From Sphingopyxis sp. PAMC25046 (GTDB lineage: Bacteria > Pseudomonadota > Alphaproteobacteria > Sphingomonadales > Sphingomonadaceae): a stretch of 64,000 nucleotides of DNA. Each line of letters starts with the position of its first letter. Within the stretch, counting starts at the first letter, position 1. Shown here one piece after another: positions 25,038-34,474 of the stretch. The DNA lies in assembly GCF_004795895.1 (NCBI RefSeq), contig NZ_CP039250.1, positions 1,240,001-1,304,000 of the forward strand. The letters are read 5' to 3'. The translations under genes and the position numbers were made by a program. A model generated the notes under the pieces. That model was not told the DNA's origin. It worked only from the letters and a program-made list of their open reading frames with translations, and made no database searches.

Positions 25038-25811
25038 TCAGCTGATAACTTCGAAGGCTGTGCCGTATCCCACGTCGGCGGGGATAGTGAGGATGTTCTT
25101 GCCGTCTCGCTGGATGACTTCTGGAAGGACCGGCACGATTTCGCGAGCCTTGGCCCGCGCGACGCAATCGTCTGCGCTCGCAGCTTCGGCTAGCAGTTGC
25201 AGGTTCAATCGCGTGGGAAAGATGATCGTTCGTTCACCGCTGACACCCAGTTTCAGGGCTTTGCTTGGCGAAAGCCATTCCGCATCAACGGTTTCATATC
25301 CATCACATGCTGCGATCTGGCGCTCTGGGGCGCGAACGACGAAGAAATGAGTGTCGAAGCGCTTTTGCATAAAGCTGGGCGTGATCCACCGCGCGAACTC
25401 GCTCAGGCGATCAAGGCGCAGTTGCACATCGGCCTCGCGCACAATGTCGAAAAATTCGCGCTCGCCTCGCTCGACGGCTTTGCGGCTTTCAAGATCGCAA
25501 ATATCCTCGAACTCGCTACCGTCGCGATGATCGGCCAGCAGGATGCCTGCTTCCTCAAAGGCTTCACGAATCGCGGCAATCCGAAGGGTGCGCTGCGTAG
25601 GATCTAGCGTTTTCCAGCCCCTGCAATAATCGGCCCATTCAGGCGCTTCATCGGCAGCAGAAGGCTTTCCACCGGGAAAGACCAGCGCGCCGGATGCAAA
25701 ATCGATCTGGTGATGCCGCTTGACCATCAGCACCTGGAACTCCGGCTCGTCGCGAAGCAACAGCATGGTGGCTGCGGGGACCGGATCGACTGGCTTCTGC
25801 AGTGTCATCAT
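25038..25811 (-). CDS. NUDIX hydrolase
   Basis: The 257-residue protein reads VPAATMLLLRDEPEFQVLMVKR, then FPGGKPSAADEA and, after an insertion of about 40 residues, REAFEEAGILLADH. The Nudix signature is thus split by an insert as in the NUDT19/acyl-CoA-diphosphatase-type branch. It hydrolyses a nucleoside diphosphate linked to another group; CoA derivatives are a reasonable guess from this branch but not proved. It is 60 bp downstream of the UbiB-like gene on the same strand, so the two are probably co-transcribed with the MarR gene. Confidence 0.85.
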   Translation of the reverse strand: MMTLQKPVDPVPAATMLLLRDEPEFQVLMVKRHHQIDFASGALVFPGGKPSAADEAPEWADYCRGWKTLDPTQRTLRIAAIREAFEEAGILLADHRDGSEFEDICDLESRKAVERGEREFFDIVREADVQLRLDRLSEFARWITPSFMQKRFDTHFFVVRAPERQIAACDGYETVDAEWLSPSKALKLGVSGERTIIFPTRLNLQLLAEAASADDCVARAKAREIVPVLPEVIQRDGKNILTIPADVGYGTAFEVIS

Positions 25812-25872
25812 AAACTCCAGTTCTCAGTTGGCCTGATATTGGACGCTGGCCCGTTCAAGCTGAGCAACGATC

Positions 25873-27462
25873 TTATCGCCATTTGCGCAGAAGAACCAAC
25901 CCGGCAAGAGCCACTGCAACACTTGCAAGCACCCAGGATTGATTCGCAAGCAGCGCCGCGGAGACGATAAGTGCGGCCGCCACAGGACCTTTGACAGGCT
26001 GGCTCGCGCGGCGAATGGCTGCGAGCTTCTCAAAACTTGCCGGATCAATCTGGACAGGCACATGCCCGGACTTGGCTATAGCGGCGGCGTTATCGAGAAG
26101 GTCAGGCATGATCGCCGCTAGGGCGAGGAGTTGTCGGCGAACTTTTTTTAAATTGGCGCGATTCCTGCCAAGGGAGAATCTTTCTGCGAACAGCTCCAAC
26201 ATGATGGGGCGTGTTTCCTCCCCGATATTATAGTCAGGCGCAAAGGAACGCGCAAACCCTTCCGCCGTGAGCAATGTTCGAAGAAGGATCGCCAGATCAG
26301 GCGGAAGTGCGAGCTGATAGTCTCGCAGGAGATCGAACACGCGGCTGAAAATATGCGAGAACTCAATCCCCGAAAGGACCGTTCCCCTGAACTCACCGAT
26401 CAGCTGGTCCAAATTCTGGGTGAGCCCATCACGGTCAACTTTCGGATCTCCAGCCCATTCGAGCAACACGTTCGCGACGTCTGCTGTGTCTTCGTCGGCT
26501 ATAGCCATGACAAGTCGTACCAGTTCCTCGCGCCTCGCCTTTGTGAGAGTGCCGACCGATCCGAAGTCGATAAAGCCCACATCCTGTTCCCCGATAAGGA
26601 AAACATTGCCTGGATGCGGATCGCCATGAAATTCGCCATTCAGAATGATCATGCGCAGGACTGCATTCGCATATTGTCTCGCGAACGCCGCCACGCGTGG
26701 GTCGGTCGATTCGGCCTCGATCGCAGACGCGGGCGTTCCATACAGCCGCTCCTGGACGTTGACCCGTATCCCCGTCAGTTCCCAATGAATTGTTGGAGTC
26801 TTGATCCCAAGCGTATCAAGATAGCCACCGATACGCTCGCATGCACGAGCTTCTGCTGCCAGATCCATTTCCCAGGCAAGATTTCTGCCAAAGGTTCGCA
26901 GGAACTCTACGGGGCGATAGCGGGCGATTTCAGGGGATCGATCCTCGGCAACGGCGGCGAGGCGCGTCAGGAGCCGCACATCGGCCTCCATTCGCGCAGC
27001 AGTGCCCGGACGCCGCACCTTTATGATAACGTCGGCGCCGTCGAGCAGCGAAGCAGAGTAGGTCTGCGCTACCGAAGCCGAAGCCAGTGGTTGTTCATCG
27101 AATTGGGTGAATTCCCCTCGCCAGTCAGCTCCCCAGCTTGCGGCAAGGATGGGCTCGATTTCTTCGAATGGCACCGGAGAAACCTTATCGTGGAGCGTCG
27201 CGAAGGCAGCAATCCAGGACCTGGAAAACAGATCGCTGCGCGTCGCCAGCAGCTGTCCAAGCTTTATTCCGACCGGACCAATGTCGCGCAGGAGTGCGAC
27301 GACCGCCGCCGGCCGCAATTCACCTGGATCGATTGACTTGGCCGGATGCGGAATGACTCCGAGAGCGCCCGCCAGGCTTTTGGCGCCGTGCCGGACAAGA
27401 ATCTGTCCTATCTCGGCGGCGCGTGCGATGTCTCCTATCGGTTTATCTCGGAACCCAGGCAT
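25873..27462 (-). CDS. ABC1/AarF/UbiB-family kinase-like protein
   Basis: The 529-residue product has the hallmarks of the ABC1 atypical kinase family: GIKLGQLLATR (KxGQ, residues 65-70), an Ala-rich loop LASASVAQTYSA, the phosphate-binding HGDPHPGN (about 281) and metal-binding DFGSVG (about 299). The C-terminus has a hydrophobic hairpin (AALIVSAALLAN, VLASVAVALAGLVLL) that would anchor it in the inner membrane, as in UbiB. Chromosomal UbiB aids ubiquinone synthesis; a copy in this setting, next to NUDIX and efflux genes, more likely has a specialised lipid role (inference). The start at 27462 lies 6 bp after the marR stop. Confidence 0.88.
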   Translation of the reverse strand: MPGFRDKPIGDIARAAEIGQILVRHGAKSLAGALGVIPHPAKSIDPGELRPAAVVALLRDIGPVGIKLGQLLATRSDLFSRSWIAAFATLHDKVSPVPFEEIEPILAASWGADWRGEFTQFDEQPLASASVAQTYSASLLDGADVIIKVRRPGTAARMEADVRLLTRLAAVAEDRSPEIARYRPVEFLRTFGRNLAWEMDLAAEARACERIGGYLDTLGIKTPTIHWELTGIRVNVQERLYGTPASAIEAESTDPRVAAFARQYANAVLRMIILNGEFHGDPHPGNVFLIGEQDVGFIDFGSVGTLTKARREELVRLVMAIADEDTADVANVLLEWAGDPKVDRDGLTQNLDQLIGEFRGTVLSGIEFSHIFSRVFDLLRDYQLALPPDLAILLRTLLTAEGFARSFAPDYNIGEETRPIMLELFAERFSLGRNRANLKKVRRQLLALAAIMPDLLDNAAAIAKSGHVPVQIDPASFEKLAAIRRASQPVKGPVAAALIVSAALLANQSWVLASVAVALAGLVLLRKWR

Positions 27463-27467
27463 ATGTC

Positions 27468-27956
27468 CTATTCCGCATCGGTCCGGCTCTGATCGAGATT
27501 CGACGCAATCCGCACAAGAATGTCCAGCAACGTCCGTTTTTCGTCGCGCGTGGCGTTCCGCCATAGGACCCTATGCAGCCCGTCCGCGGATTCTCTCAGT
27601 TGGGGCAACAACCTGTCGAGCTCCTGGGTCAGGATGAGCTGCCATGCCCGGCCGTCCGTTTTGGCTCGTCGCCTTTCCATCAATCCTTTCCCACAAAGGC
27701 CAGCGACGGCTTGACCGATCGTGGCGGATTCCAACTCTAGTCGCTTGGCAATTCCGGCCTGCGTCAACGATGGTTCGCGGAGAAGTTGTCCGATGATGCG
27801 CCACTGCGTCTGATTGAGGCCAATCTTGGCAATCCGTGCGTCATAAGCGCGCCTCGCCCCCCGACTAATCTCGTCCATCAAATATAGCATACGGTCGTCG
27901 TCGGTGAGGGCGCCTTCGCGAAGCCGTGGCGGCATTGTGTCGAGATTTGCGTTCAT
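27468..27956 (-). CDS. MarR-family regulator, divergent from the efflux operon
   Basis: The 162-residue product is a typical MarR: TQWRIIGQLLREPSLTQAGIAKRLELESATIGQAVAGL is the winged helix-turn-helix (quoted as LTQAGIAKRLELES), followed by the wing RRRAKTDGRAWQL. Divergent position suggests that it represses the pump operon, as EmrR does for EmrAB, and that a hydrophobic compound relieves it. The ATG at 27956 is preferred over a TTG at 27989. Confidence 0.88.
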   Translation of the reverse strand: MNANLDTMPPRLREGALTDDDRMLYLMDEISRGARRAYDARIAKIGLNQTQWRIIGQLLREPSLTQAGIAKRLELESATIGQAVAGLCGKGLMERRRAKTDGRAWQLILTQELDRLLPQLRESADGLHRVLWRNATRDEKRTLLDILVRIASNLDQSRTDAE

Positions 27957-27997
27957 ACCGCTGCCTAGTCCGTTTCGTGGGAATGCCAAAACGCAAA

Positions 27998-28019
27998 TTA
28001 CTAAACGATTTTACTAACC
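27998..28019. promoter_or_regulatory. Direct repeat in the marR/efflux divergent region
   Basis: TTACTAAAC (27998-28006) and TTACTAACC (28011-28019) repeat at 13-bp spacing in the A+T-rich spacer between the MarR gene and the pump operon. They may be regulator half-sites or promoter parts; MarR sites are more often inverted, so this is tentative. Confidence 0.35.
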
Positions 28020-28087
28020 GGATGGAACGGTCTACGCCACGCCATGAAGCGACTTAGCACATGTCCAAAATCCTTCGAAAGAGGCAG

Positions 28088-29215
28088 ATGACCGACGAAC
28101 CAAATGAGCGGGAACAGGATCGCGCGCCCGCATCCAGCCTGAAATCGCAACCCAAATTTCGCCTCATCCTCATCATAGCCATCACTGCTGCGCTGATTGC
28201 AGGTGGTTGGTGGTATTACAGGCATGTCACCTATGGGCAGTACATGCAGTCGACCGACAACGCCTATGTCGCGGCCGACAGCGTTGTGGTTTCATCAAAA
28301 GTGGCCGGATACGTGGACGCGGTGCTCGTCTCTGAGAACGGGCGGGTCAGTCCCGGCGAGGCGCTCGTGCAACTGGATGTGCGAGATTATAGAGCCCAGG
28401 CGCAACAGGCGCGTGCGCAAATTGCGGCGACGCTGGCCGGCGCCGACACAATCCGCTCGCAAGTAACCGAACAGGACTCAGCGATTCGGCAGGCGCGGGC
28501 CCAACTCGCCGCCAAGCGCGCGGCGCTCGACCTCGCCAATGAGCAGGTAGCGAGGTATCGCCCCCTTGCCGCGACCGGTGCGGAGCCGCGAGAAAAGCTT
28601 CAACAATATGAGACACAGGCGCAGCAAGCGCACGCCGACTTTGTTGCTGCCCAGGCAGCAGTCTCTGCTGCCAACGGTCGGAGGGCCACCTTGTTCAAAC
28701 AGATCGACCAGACCGAAGCCCAAGCTGACGCGGCCCGCGCGCAGCTGGAAGCGGCCGACCTAGATGTCACATCGACTCTGCTGCGAGCCAGCAAGGGAGG
28801 TCGCGTTGGCGATCTAACAGTAAGGGTCGGCCAATTCGTTCAGCCCGGTCAGCGATTGATGACGGTGGTTCCGGTAAACGAAATCTACGTCATCGCTAAT
28901 TTCAAGGAGACGCAGGTCGGCCTTTTGCGGGCGGGGCAACCGGTCAGGCTCGAGGTCGATGCTCTTCCCGACTTTGAGATTGCTGGACGCGTTGAGAGCA
29001 TCTCGCCCGGAACCGGAGCAGAATTTTCGATCCTGCCGCCCGAAAACGCCACAGGGAATTTCACCAAGATTGTTCAGCGGATAACGGTTCGTATCGCGAT
29101 AATAGCCTCGCCCAAAGTGCGTCGTCTGCTCGTCCCGGGCATGTCGGTTGTGGCAGTTGTCGACACGCGAAACGCTGCCGGAGAGCTGAAAGAGATCTCG
29201 AGTACCGACAAATGA
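28088..29215 (+). CDS. EmrA/HlyD-type membrane fusion protein of efflux pump
   Basis: The 375-residue periplasmic adaptor has one N-terminal membrane helix (about residues 25-43), a biotinyl-lipoyl-like half QSTDNAYVAADSVVVSSKVAGYVD, a coiled-coil hairpin rich in Ala/Gln (residues about 100-215), and the C-terminal barrel VIANFKETQVGLLRAGQPV. It links the inner-membrane transporter to the outer-membrane channel. The start at 28088 has AAAGAGG in front; an ATG at 28061 is possible. The stop overlaps the next start (ATGA). Confidence 0.92.
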   Translation: MTDEPNEREQDRAPASSLKSQPKFRLILIIAITAALIAGGWWYYRHVTYGQYMQSTDNAYVAADSVVVSSKVAGYVDAVLVSENGRVSPGEALVQLDVRDYRAQAQQARAQIAATLAGADTIRSQVTEQDSAIRQARAQLAAKRAALDLANEQVARYRPLAATGAEPREKLQQYETQAQQAHADFVAAQAAVSAANGRRATLFKQIDQTEAQADAARAQLEAADLDVTSTLLRASKGGRVGDLTVRVGQFVQPGQRLMTVVPVNEIYVIANFKETQVGLLRAGQPVRLEVDALPDFEIAGRVESISPGTGAEFSILPPENATGNFTKIVQRITVRIAIIASPKVRRLLVPGMSVVAVVDTRNAAGELKEISSTDK

Positions 29216-30783
29216 CCGCCGAGTTGGCATCGAACAGCGCCTCTGGTACTCCGACTGCAGAAAGGCGGAATGCCGATATCACCGCGTGGATAGCGGTCGC
29301 AGCGGGTGCACTTGGCGCCATGCTCGCAACACTCGATATCTCTATCGTCAATTCCGCGCTTCCGGTGATCCAGGGCGAAATCGGAGCCAGCGGCACCGAG
29401 GGCACTTGGATTGCCACCGCATTTCTCGTTGCCGAAATTGTGGTAATTCCGCTTAGCGCCTGGCTTGAACGCCTTTTTGGACTGCGAAACCTGCTCATCA
29501 TTGCGGTTTCCGCGTTCACCGGCTTCTCAATTCTTTGCGGTATGGCGACCGACCTCACGACCATGATCATCGGTCGCACGGGTCAGGGTTTCATGGGTGG
29601 TGCGCTGATACCAACTGCGATGACCATCGTGGCGAAAAGATTGCCGCCCCATCAACAGCCGATCGGCATGGCGCTGTTCGGCATGACAGTGATTCTGGGT
29701 CCGGTCATGGGGCCGCTGATCGGTGGCTGGCTGACCGAAAATTTGAGCTGGCACTATGCCTTCTTTGTCAATGTTCCAATCTGCGCCGTACTGCTGCTGC
29801 TGCTATTCGTCGGGCTTCCTCACGAAGAGCCGAAGTGGGAGTATCTGACCGATGCTGATTGGGCGGGCATTGCCGGCCTGATTCTGGGGTTGGGCGCTTT
29901 GACTGTGTTGCTTGAGGAGGGGCATCGCGAGGAATGGTTTGAATCCGCTCTTATTCGCTGGCTGGCACTCATTGCCGTTATCGGTTTCGCTTCACTCATA
30001 TACGGGCAGCTGAACGCGTCGAAGCCCGTCCTGAAACTCCGCCTCCTTCTCAATCGCCAATTCGGAAGCGTTGCGGTGATGGCTCTCGCCCTGGGAATGG
30101 TCATGTATGGTTCGACCTACGTCATTCCCCAATTTCTTGCGATCATATCCGATTATAACGCTTTTCAAACCGGGCTCGTTATATTTTGGATGGGTATTCC
30201 GGCTTTTGTGCTTATGCCGATCCTGCCCTTCATGATCCGCAGACTCCACATTCGCATTGCCGTCGGTGTCGGAATGCTTCTGATGGCGGCCAGCTGTTTC
30301 GTCAGCATAAGCCTCACCGCGGAATCTGGGGGCGCCGTATTCATCGAAAGCCAGCTTATTCGGGGTGTTGGCATGATTCTGGCCATGATGTTCCTGAACC
30401 AGGCTACCGTAGCCTCGGTGGCAAAGACAGATGCTGGCGATGCCTCCGGTATTTTTAACGCCGCTCGAAATCTCGGAGGATCTTTCGCTTTGGCCGGACT
30501 GGCTTCGTTTCAGGACCAGCGGATCTGGCACCATAGCCGGCGCATGGAAGAGACGCTGAATGCCAACAGTGCTTCACTCCAGATTTATCTTGATGAACTC
30601 GCGAAAAGCTTCGGCGGGATGGAGGGTGCCATGTCGATGCTAGGCCGGACCATCCAGCGGGACGCGTTCGTAATGACCTACAATGATGTATTCTTGGTGA
30701 TGGGCGTCCTGACCTTGATGACCGTTCCTTTGGTCATCTTTTTGAAGCCGCTTCCCAAGAATGTTTCCCTTTCGATGCACTGA
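29212..30783 (+). CDS. EmrB-type DHA2 (14-helix) MFS drug exporter
   Basis: The 523-residue inner-membrane protein has the DHA2 pattern: MLATLDISIVNSALPVIQ in helix 1, GTEGTWIATAFLVAEIV in helix 2, GRTGQGFMGGALIPTAMTI and the antiporter motif GPVMGPLIGGWL in helix 5. It exports hydrophobic compounds in exchange for protons. It is coupled to the adaptor (ATGA) and followed 7 bp later by the outer-membrane channel gene. Confidence 0.93.
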   Translation: MTAELASNSASGTPTAERRNADITAWIAVAAGALGAMLATLDISIVNSALPVIQGEIGASGTEGTWIATAFLVAEIVVIPLSAWLERLFGLRNLLIIAVSAFTGFSILCGMATDLTTMIIGRTGQGFMGGALIPTAMTIVAKRLPPHQQPIGMALFGMTVILGPVMGPLIGGWLTENLSWHYAFFVNVPICAVLLLLLFVGLPHEEPKWEYLTDADWAGIAGLILGLGALTVLLEEGHREEWFESALIRWLALIAVIGFASLIYGQLNASKPVLKLRLLLNRQFGSVAVMALALGMVMYGSTYVIPQFLAIISDYNAFQTGLVIFWMGIPAFVLMPILPFMIRRLHIRIAVGVGMLLMAASCFVSISLTAESGGAVFIESQLIRGVGMILAMMFLNQATVASVAKTDAGDASGIFNAARNLGGSFALAGLASFQDQRIWHHSRRMEETLNANSASLQIYLDELAKSFGGMEGAMSMLGRTIQRDAFVMTYNDVFLVMGVLTLMTVPLVIFLKPLPKNVSLSMH

Positions 30784-30790
30784 GCCTGAC

Positions 30791-32254
30791 ATGATAAGAA
30801 AATCTGTAATATCGCTTCTCGCCTCGTTTCTGCTGGCCGGTTGTGTTGCGGGCCCAGACTACGCCGGGCCTCCAGAAGTATTCTCGGCGAACCGAAATGA
30901 CGGCTTTGTCCGTGCCGGCGGTAACATCATCGATACCGAGCCCGAGCTGGCAGAGTGGTGGCTCCTTTTGAACGATCCGGAATTGACCAGGCTTATCGAG
31001 GCTGCGTTATCGGACAATCCTTCGCTTCAGGCTGCGCAAGCGCGGATTGCGCAGGCGCGGGCATCCGTGAGACAGGAGAAGGCCGGAAGATTTCCGACGC
31101 TTGGAACCCAGGCGACGGCTATTCAGGGCCGCTTGCCGGGCCTTGATATTCAGAACAGTGCCCCGCCTTCGGCGAGCGCGCCTGTTAGTCCGCAGGGACA
31201 GGCGGATGATAGCCTCAGTGTCTACAATCTCGGGCTCAACGCTAACTGGGAGCTGGATTTCGCAGGAGGAACGCAGCGACGGATCGAGGCCGGCAACGCT
31301 CAGGCCGCGGCAGCGGTTGCCAATGTGGAGGATGCCAAGGTCCAGCTGACCGCCGAAGTTGCCAATGCCTATGTCAACCTGCGCGAGGCCCAGTTTCGAG
31401 CCAAAGCGTACCGAACCGAGTGCGAGTTGCAGCAGCAAACCCTCTCGCTAACCTATCAACGGTATCAGCAAGGCGTGTTGCCCCTGTTCCCTCTCGGCAA
31501 TGCAAATGCCGAGCTCGAGCTGCTCAAGTCTCAGCTCGCCGAGGCCGAAGCTGACACGGCGGTATTGCTCGATGCGCTTGCCATTCTAGCTGGACAGATC
31601 CCAGGGACAACGGACGAAGCGCTGAAACAGATCTTCGATGTTCCCCTCCCGCCGGAACAGGTCGCCGTGGGCGACCCCTCCAACCTTGTCGCACGTCGGC
31701 CCGACATCCGCGCGGCCGAACGCAGCCTGGCGGCAGCAACGGCTCGGATCGGTGTTGCGGAGGCTGCACGATTTCCGAAGCTGTCATTCATGGGAATCTT
31801 GGGACTTGGCGGAACGTCGCCAGACGATCTCTTTGATGTGAGCAATCCGTCAATTCTCGCCATTCCACAGTTGCAGTGGAACTTCCTCGATTTCGGAAGG
31901 GTCGATGCCTCGGTCGATCAGGCGAGCGCCGTCCGTGCCGAGGCAGTTGCCAACTATCGAAAGACGGTGCTTTCTGCACTTCAGGACGCCGAGCGCGCGT
32001 TGTCGCGCTTTAGCCAGCAGCGCTCTGCCCTGGTGGCGTTCGCGCAGATCAAGTCCCAGGCAGATGGCGCAGCCGATCTTGATCGACAACGATTTGCCGG
32101 CGGAGTGATCTCGCGCGCCGACCTAAATCGCACGCTTCGCAAACAGCAGCAGGCGGCAACCGACCTCGTCCGGGGAAAGGCGGCGCTCACGCTGTCATGG
32201 ATCGCCCTGCAAAAATCACTCGGCCTGGGATGGCAAGTGCAAGCAAAGATTTAA
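30791..32254 (+). CDS. NodT/OprM-family outer-membrane efflux lipoprotein
   Basis: The 487-residue protein has a lipobox LAGC (Cys18) and the family signatures WWLLLNDPELTRLIEAALSDNP, ARRPDIRAAERSLAAATARIGVAEA and SYNLGLNANWELD-type barrel text (VYNLGLNANWELDFAGG). It forms the trimeric exit channel of the pump and completes a three-part EmrAB-TolC-like set with the two genes before it. Confidence 0.93.
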   Translation: MIRKSVISLLASFLLAGCVAGPDYAGPPEVFSANRNDGFVRAGGNIIDTEPELAEWWLLLNDPELTRLIEAALSDNPSLQAAQARIAQARASVRQEKAGRFPTLGTQATAIQGRLPGLDIQNSAPPSASAPVSPQGQADDSLSVYNLGLNANWELDFAGGTQRRIEAGNAQAAAAVANVEDAKVQLTAEVANAYVNLREAQFRAKAYRTECELQQQTLSLTYQRYQQGVLPLFPLGNANAELELLKSQLAEAEADTAVLLDALAILAGQIPGTTDEALKQIFDVPLPPEQVAVGDPSNLVARRPDIRAAERSLAAATARIGVAEAARFPKLSFMGILGLGGTSPDDLFDVSNPSILAIPQLQWNFLDFGRVDASVDQASAVRAEAVANYRKTVLSALQDAERALSRFSQQRSALVAFAQIKSQADGAADLDRQRFAGGVISRADLNRTLRKQQQAATDLVRGKAALTLSWIALQKSLGLGWQVQAKI

Positions 32255-32609
32255 TGTCACCTACGAGTGTCGTTAATATGAACTCTAAGGTGCGATATCG
32301 GTTCAGAAAGAATCTCATAGGGATTTCAACTGACAATTTTATCTAACCTTAGCAAGAGTATCCTGTGCTTATTCAAACGATCTGTCGGCCGATTTGTGCG
32401 CAGCATACTCCTTGCAAGCGACCTGATATAACGCTACGGTGACGTTTACATAATGTCATTGCGGCAAGGCGCGATGTGTGGATCGGCATGGTTAAATGTG
32501 TGGGGTCAGTGGTCCCGCTTGCTGGCATGATCCGCTCGATGACGGGTTATGGGAGAGGGAGTTGCCACGGGCGATCCGCTCTCCCGACACCGGTTGGAGA
32601 CTTGCTGCG
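32255..32609. other. Intergenic region before the MCE transporter operon
   Basis: About 355 bp, A+T-rich between 32270 and 32450, with no supportable gene. An upstream in-frame extension of the permease reaches back to 32496 but begins MCGVSGPACW, unlike the family. The promoter of the four-gene transporter operon probably lies here. Confidence 0.5.
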
Positions 32610-33710
32610 ATGAATGCGCGCACAGCACCGAACATCTTCGTTCGCGAAGGAGATGGCATTTCAACGTTGGTCGTTGAAGGTGACTGGACAGCGATGTCGA
32701 TCGCAGGCCTTTCCGGGCATGTTCTGAGTCCCTCGAACCTCTCCTTCTCAAGCGACTTCGGAAACCTGGGAAGGATAGACAGCGCAGGCGCGCTCGCCAT
32801 CCTGACTCTCGCACCCAATGCGGCATTTACCGCAGACCTGCCCGCCAATCTTGCTGATCTGTTCGCGCTGGTGGGCTCGGCCATGGCCGACCGCGATGTC
32901 CCGCCAATCAAAACTCCCCCATTTCACGTGCGTCTTGGCCAAAAAGTTTATCGAGCTGTCCAGGAAATCGGCGCAAGCGCTCGATTTCTCGGCCAACTTG
33001 AGGTGGCGCTCATGAAATCTCTTGCACATCCCAAAAGGATGCGATTGATCGCACTGGCGTCGTCAATTCAGAAGGTCGGCTTCGATGCGCTGCCACTCAT
33101 AGCGATCATGACATTCTTTATCGGCGCAGTGGTGGCTCTCATAGGAAGCGATCTGCTCAAGACATTGGGTGCATCGGAACTGGTCGTCGAACTGGTTGGC
33201 ATATCCGTCCTCCGCGAGTTCGGCGTCCTCATTCCCGCGATACTACTTGCCGGTCGGTCCGCTTCCACTTTCGCGGCCCAGATCGGCGCAATGCGAATGA
33301 ATCAAGAGACGCAGGCAATGAAGGTGATGGGCATCGACCTGTTCGACGCGCTGGTTGTGCCACGCGTATTGGCATTGCTTGTAATTATGCCCCTCCTGGC
33401 GATTGTTGCCATGCTGGCTGGTTTGGCCGGCGGGCTTGTCGTCAGCTGGGGCATACTCGACGTGAGCCCGACATATTTCGCCGAACGACTCTCAGCTGCG
33501 GTCGATATCCGACACTTCTGGGTTGGAATGGCAAAAGTACCGGTGCTGGCCATTGTGATTGCGCTTGCCGGATGTCGCCACGGCCTTTCGGTACGCGGAG
33601 ATGTTGAGGATCTGGGCGGGCGGGTGACCGTCGCCGTTGTCCAAGCGCTATTCGCAATCATCCTTCTGGATGCCGCCTTTGCAATTCTCTTCAACGTGCT
33701 CGAAATATGA
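32610..33710 (+). CDS. MlaE-family ABC permease with N-terminal STAS-like domain (LinK-like)
   Basis: The 366-residue protein has a soluble N-terminal STAS-like part (about residues 1-100; VREGDGISTLVVEGDWTA, NLGRIDSAGALAI) and an MlaE permease domain with five or six helices and the conserved LREFGVLIPAILLAGRSASTFAAQIGAM and MGIDLFDALVVPRVLALL. It forms the inner-membrane channel of a lipid or hydrophobic-compound transporter. It is first of four overlapping genes. The arrangement permease-ATPase-MCE-lipoprotein equals LinKLMN of gamma-HCH-degrading sphingomonads, and also Mla/Ttg2. Confidence 0.9.
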   Translation: MNARTAPNIFVREGDGISTLVVEGDWTAMSIAGLSGHVLSPSNLSFSSDFGNLGRIDSAGALAILTLAPNAAFTADLPANLADLFALVGSAMADRDVPPIKTPPFHVRLGQKVYRAVQEIGASARFLGQLEVALMKSLAHPKRMRLIALASSIQKVGFDALPLIAIMTFFIGAVVALIGSDLLKTLGASELVVELVGISVLREFGVLIPAILLAGRSASTFAAQIGAMRMNQETQAMKVMGIDLFDALVVPRVLALLVIMPLLAIVAMLAGLAGGLVVSWGILDVSPTYFAERLSAAVDIRHFWVGMAKVPVLAIVIALAGCRHGLSVRGDVEDLGGRVTVAVVQALFAIILLDAAFAILFNVLEI

Positions 33711-34474
33711 TTTGCGATCCGGACATCGTTATTCGGGTGGAGAATCTTAAAACCCGATTTGGCGATCACATTATCCACCAGGATTTGAACCTAGAAGTCC
33801 ATCGTGGCGAGATTCTTGGTGTCGTCGGAGGGTCCGGTAGTGGAAAATCCGTCCTGATGAACACCATTTTGGGCCTGATTGCGCCTAGCCATGGGACAAT
33901 CGAAATCTTTCAGAAAAAAATTGGGAGTCGCTTTGATCGTACGGAAATTGATCACCGAATTGGCGTCATGTTTCAAAATGGCGCGCTTTTTTCTTCTCTT
34001 AGTGTGCAAGAAAATGTCGAGGCTCCTCTCATCGAACATACCCGTCTTAGAGAGCCGTGGCTCGAGGCCGTGGCTCTGATGAAAATCGGCCTTGTCGGAC
34101 TCGATGCCGAGGTGGGCCGGCAAATGCCCGCTGAACTTTCAGGCGGAATGCGAAAACGTGTAAGCGTAGCGAGGGCCTTGGCGCTCGATCCAGAATTGCT
34201 GTTCCTTGACGAACCCACTTCGGGCCTCGACCCGATCGCCGCCGCCGAATTTGACCAGCTGATACGGACGCTGAGCGACACGCTGGGGCTTACTGTCGTG
34301 ATGGTGACCCATGATCTCGACAGCCTGTATTCCATCAGCGACCGCGTGGCCGTGGTTGCGGATCAGAAAATTGTCGAGGTTTCGCCAATCGCGGAACTTG
34401 AGAGGTCTGACCATCCTTGGATCAGGGCGTTTTTGGGAGGGCGGGCGGAGCGCGTCAAGGAAAGGAACCGTTAA
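33707..34474 (+). CDS. MlaF-type ABC transporter ATPase (LinL-like)
   Basis: The 255-residue ATPase has Walker A GGSGSGKS (residues 41-48), signature LSGGMRKRV (about 143), Walker B LLFLDEPTSGLDP and the switch His in VTHDLDSL. The Y-type loop context MFQNGALFSSLSVQENV is characteristic of MlaF-like proteins. It drives the MCE transporter. The start overlaps the permease stop (ATGA) and the stop overlaps the next start (TAATG). Confidence 0.93.
   Translation: MICDPDIVIRVENLKTRFGDHIIHQDLNLEVHRGEILGVVGGSGSGKSVLMNTILGLIAPSHGTIEIFQKKIGSRFDRTEIDHRIGVMFQNGALFSSLSVQENVEAPLIEHTRLREPWLEAVALMKIGLVGLDAEVGRQMPAELSGGMRKRVSVARALALDPELLFLDEPTSGLDPIAAAEFDQLIRTLSDTLGLTVVMVTHDLDSLYSISDRVAVVADQKIVEVSPIAELERSDHPWIRAFLGGRAERVKERNR

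Noticed and set aside
28061..28087. Earlier ATG of the EmrA-like gene at 28061
   Set aside because: Poor ribosome site compared with AAAGAGG before 28088; kept only as an alternative start.
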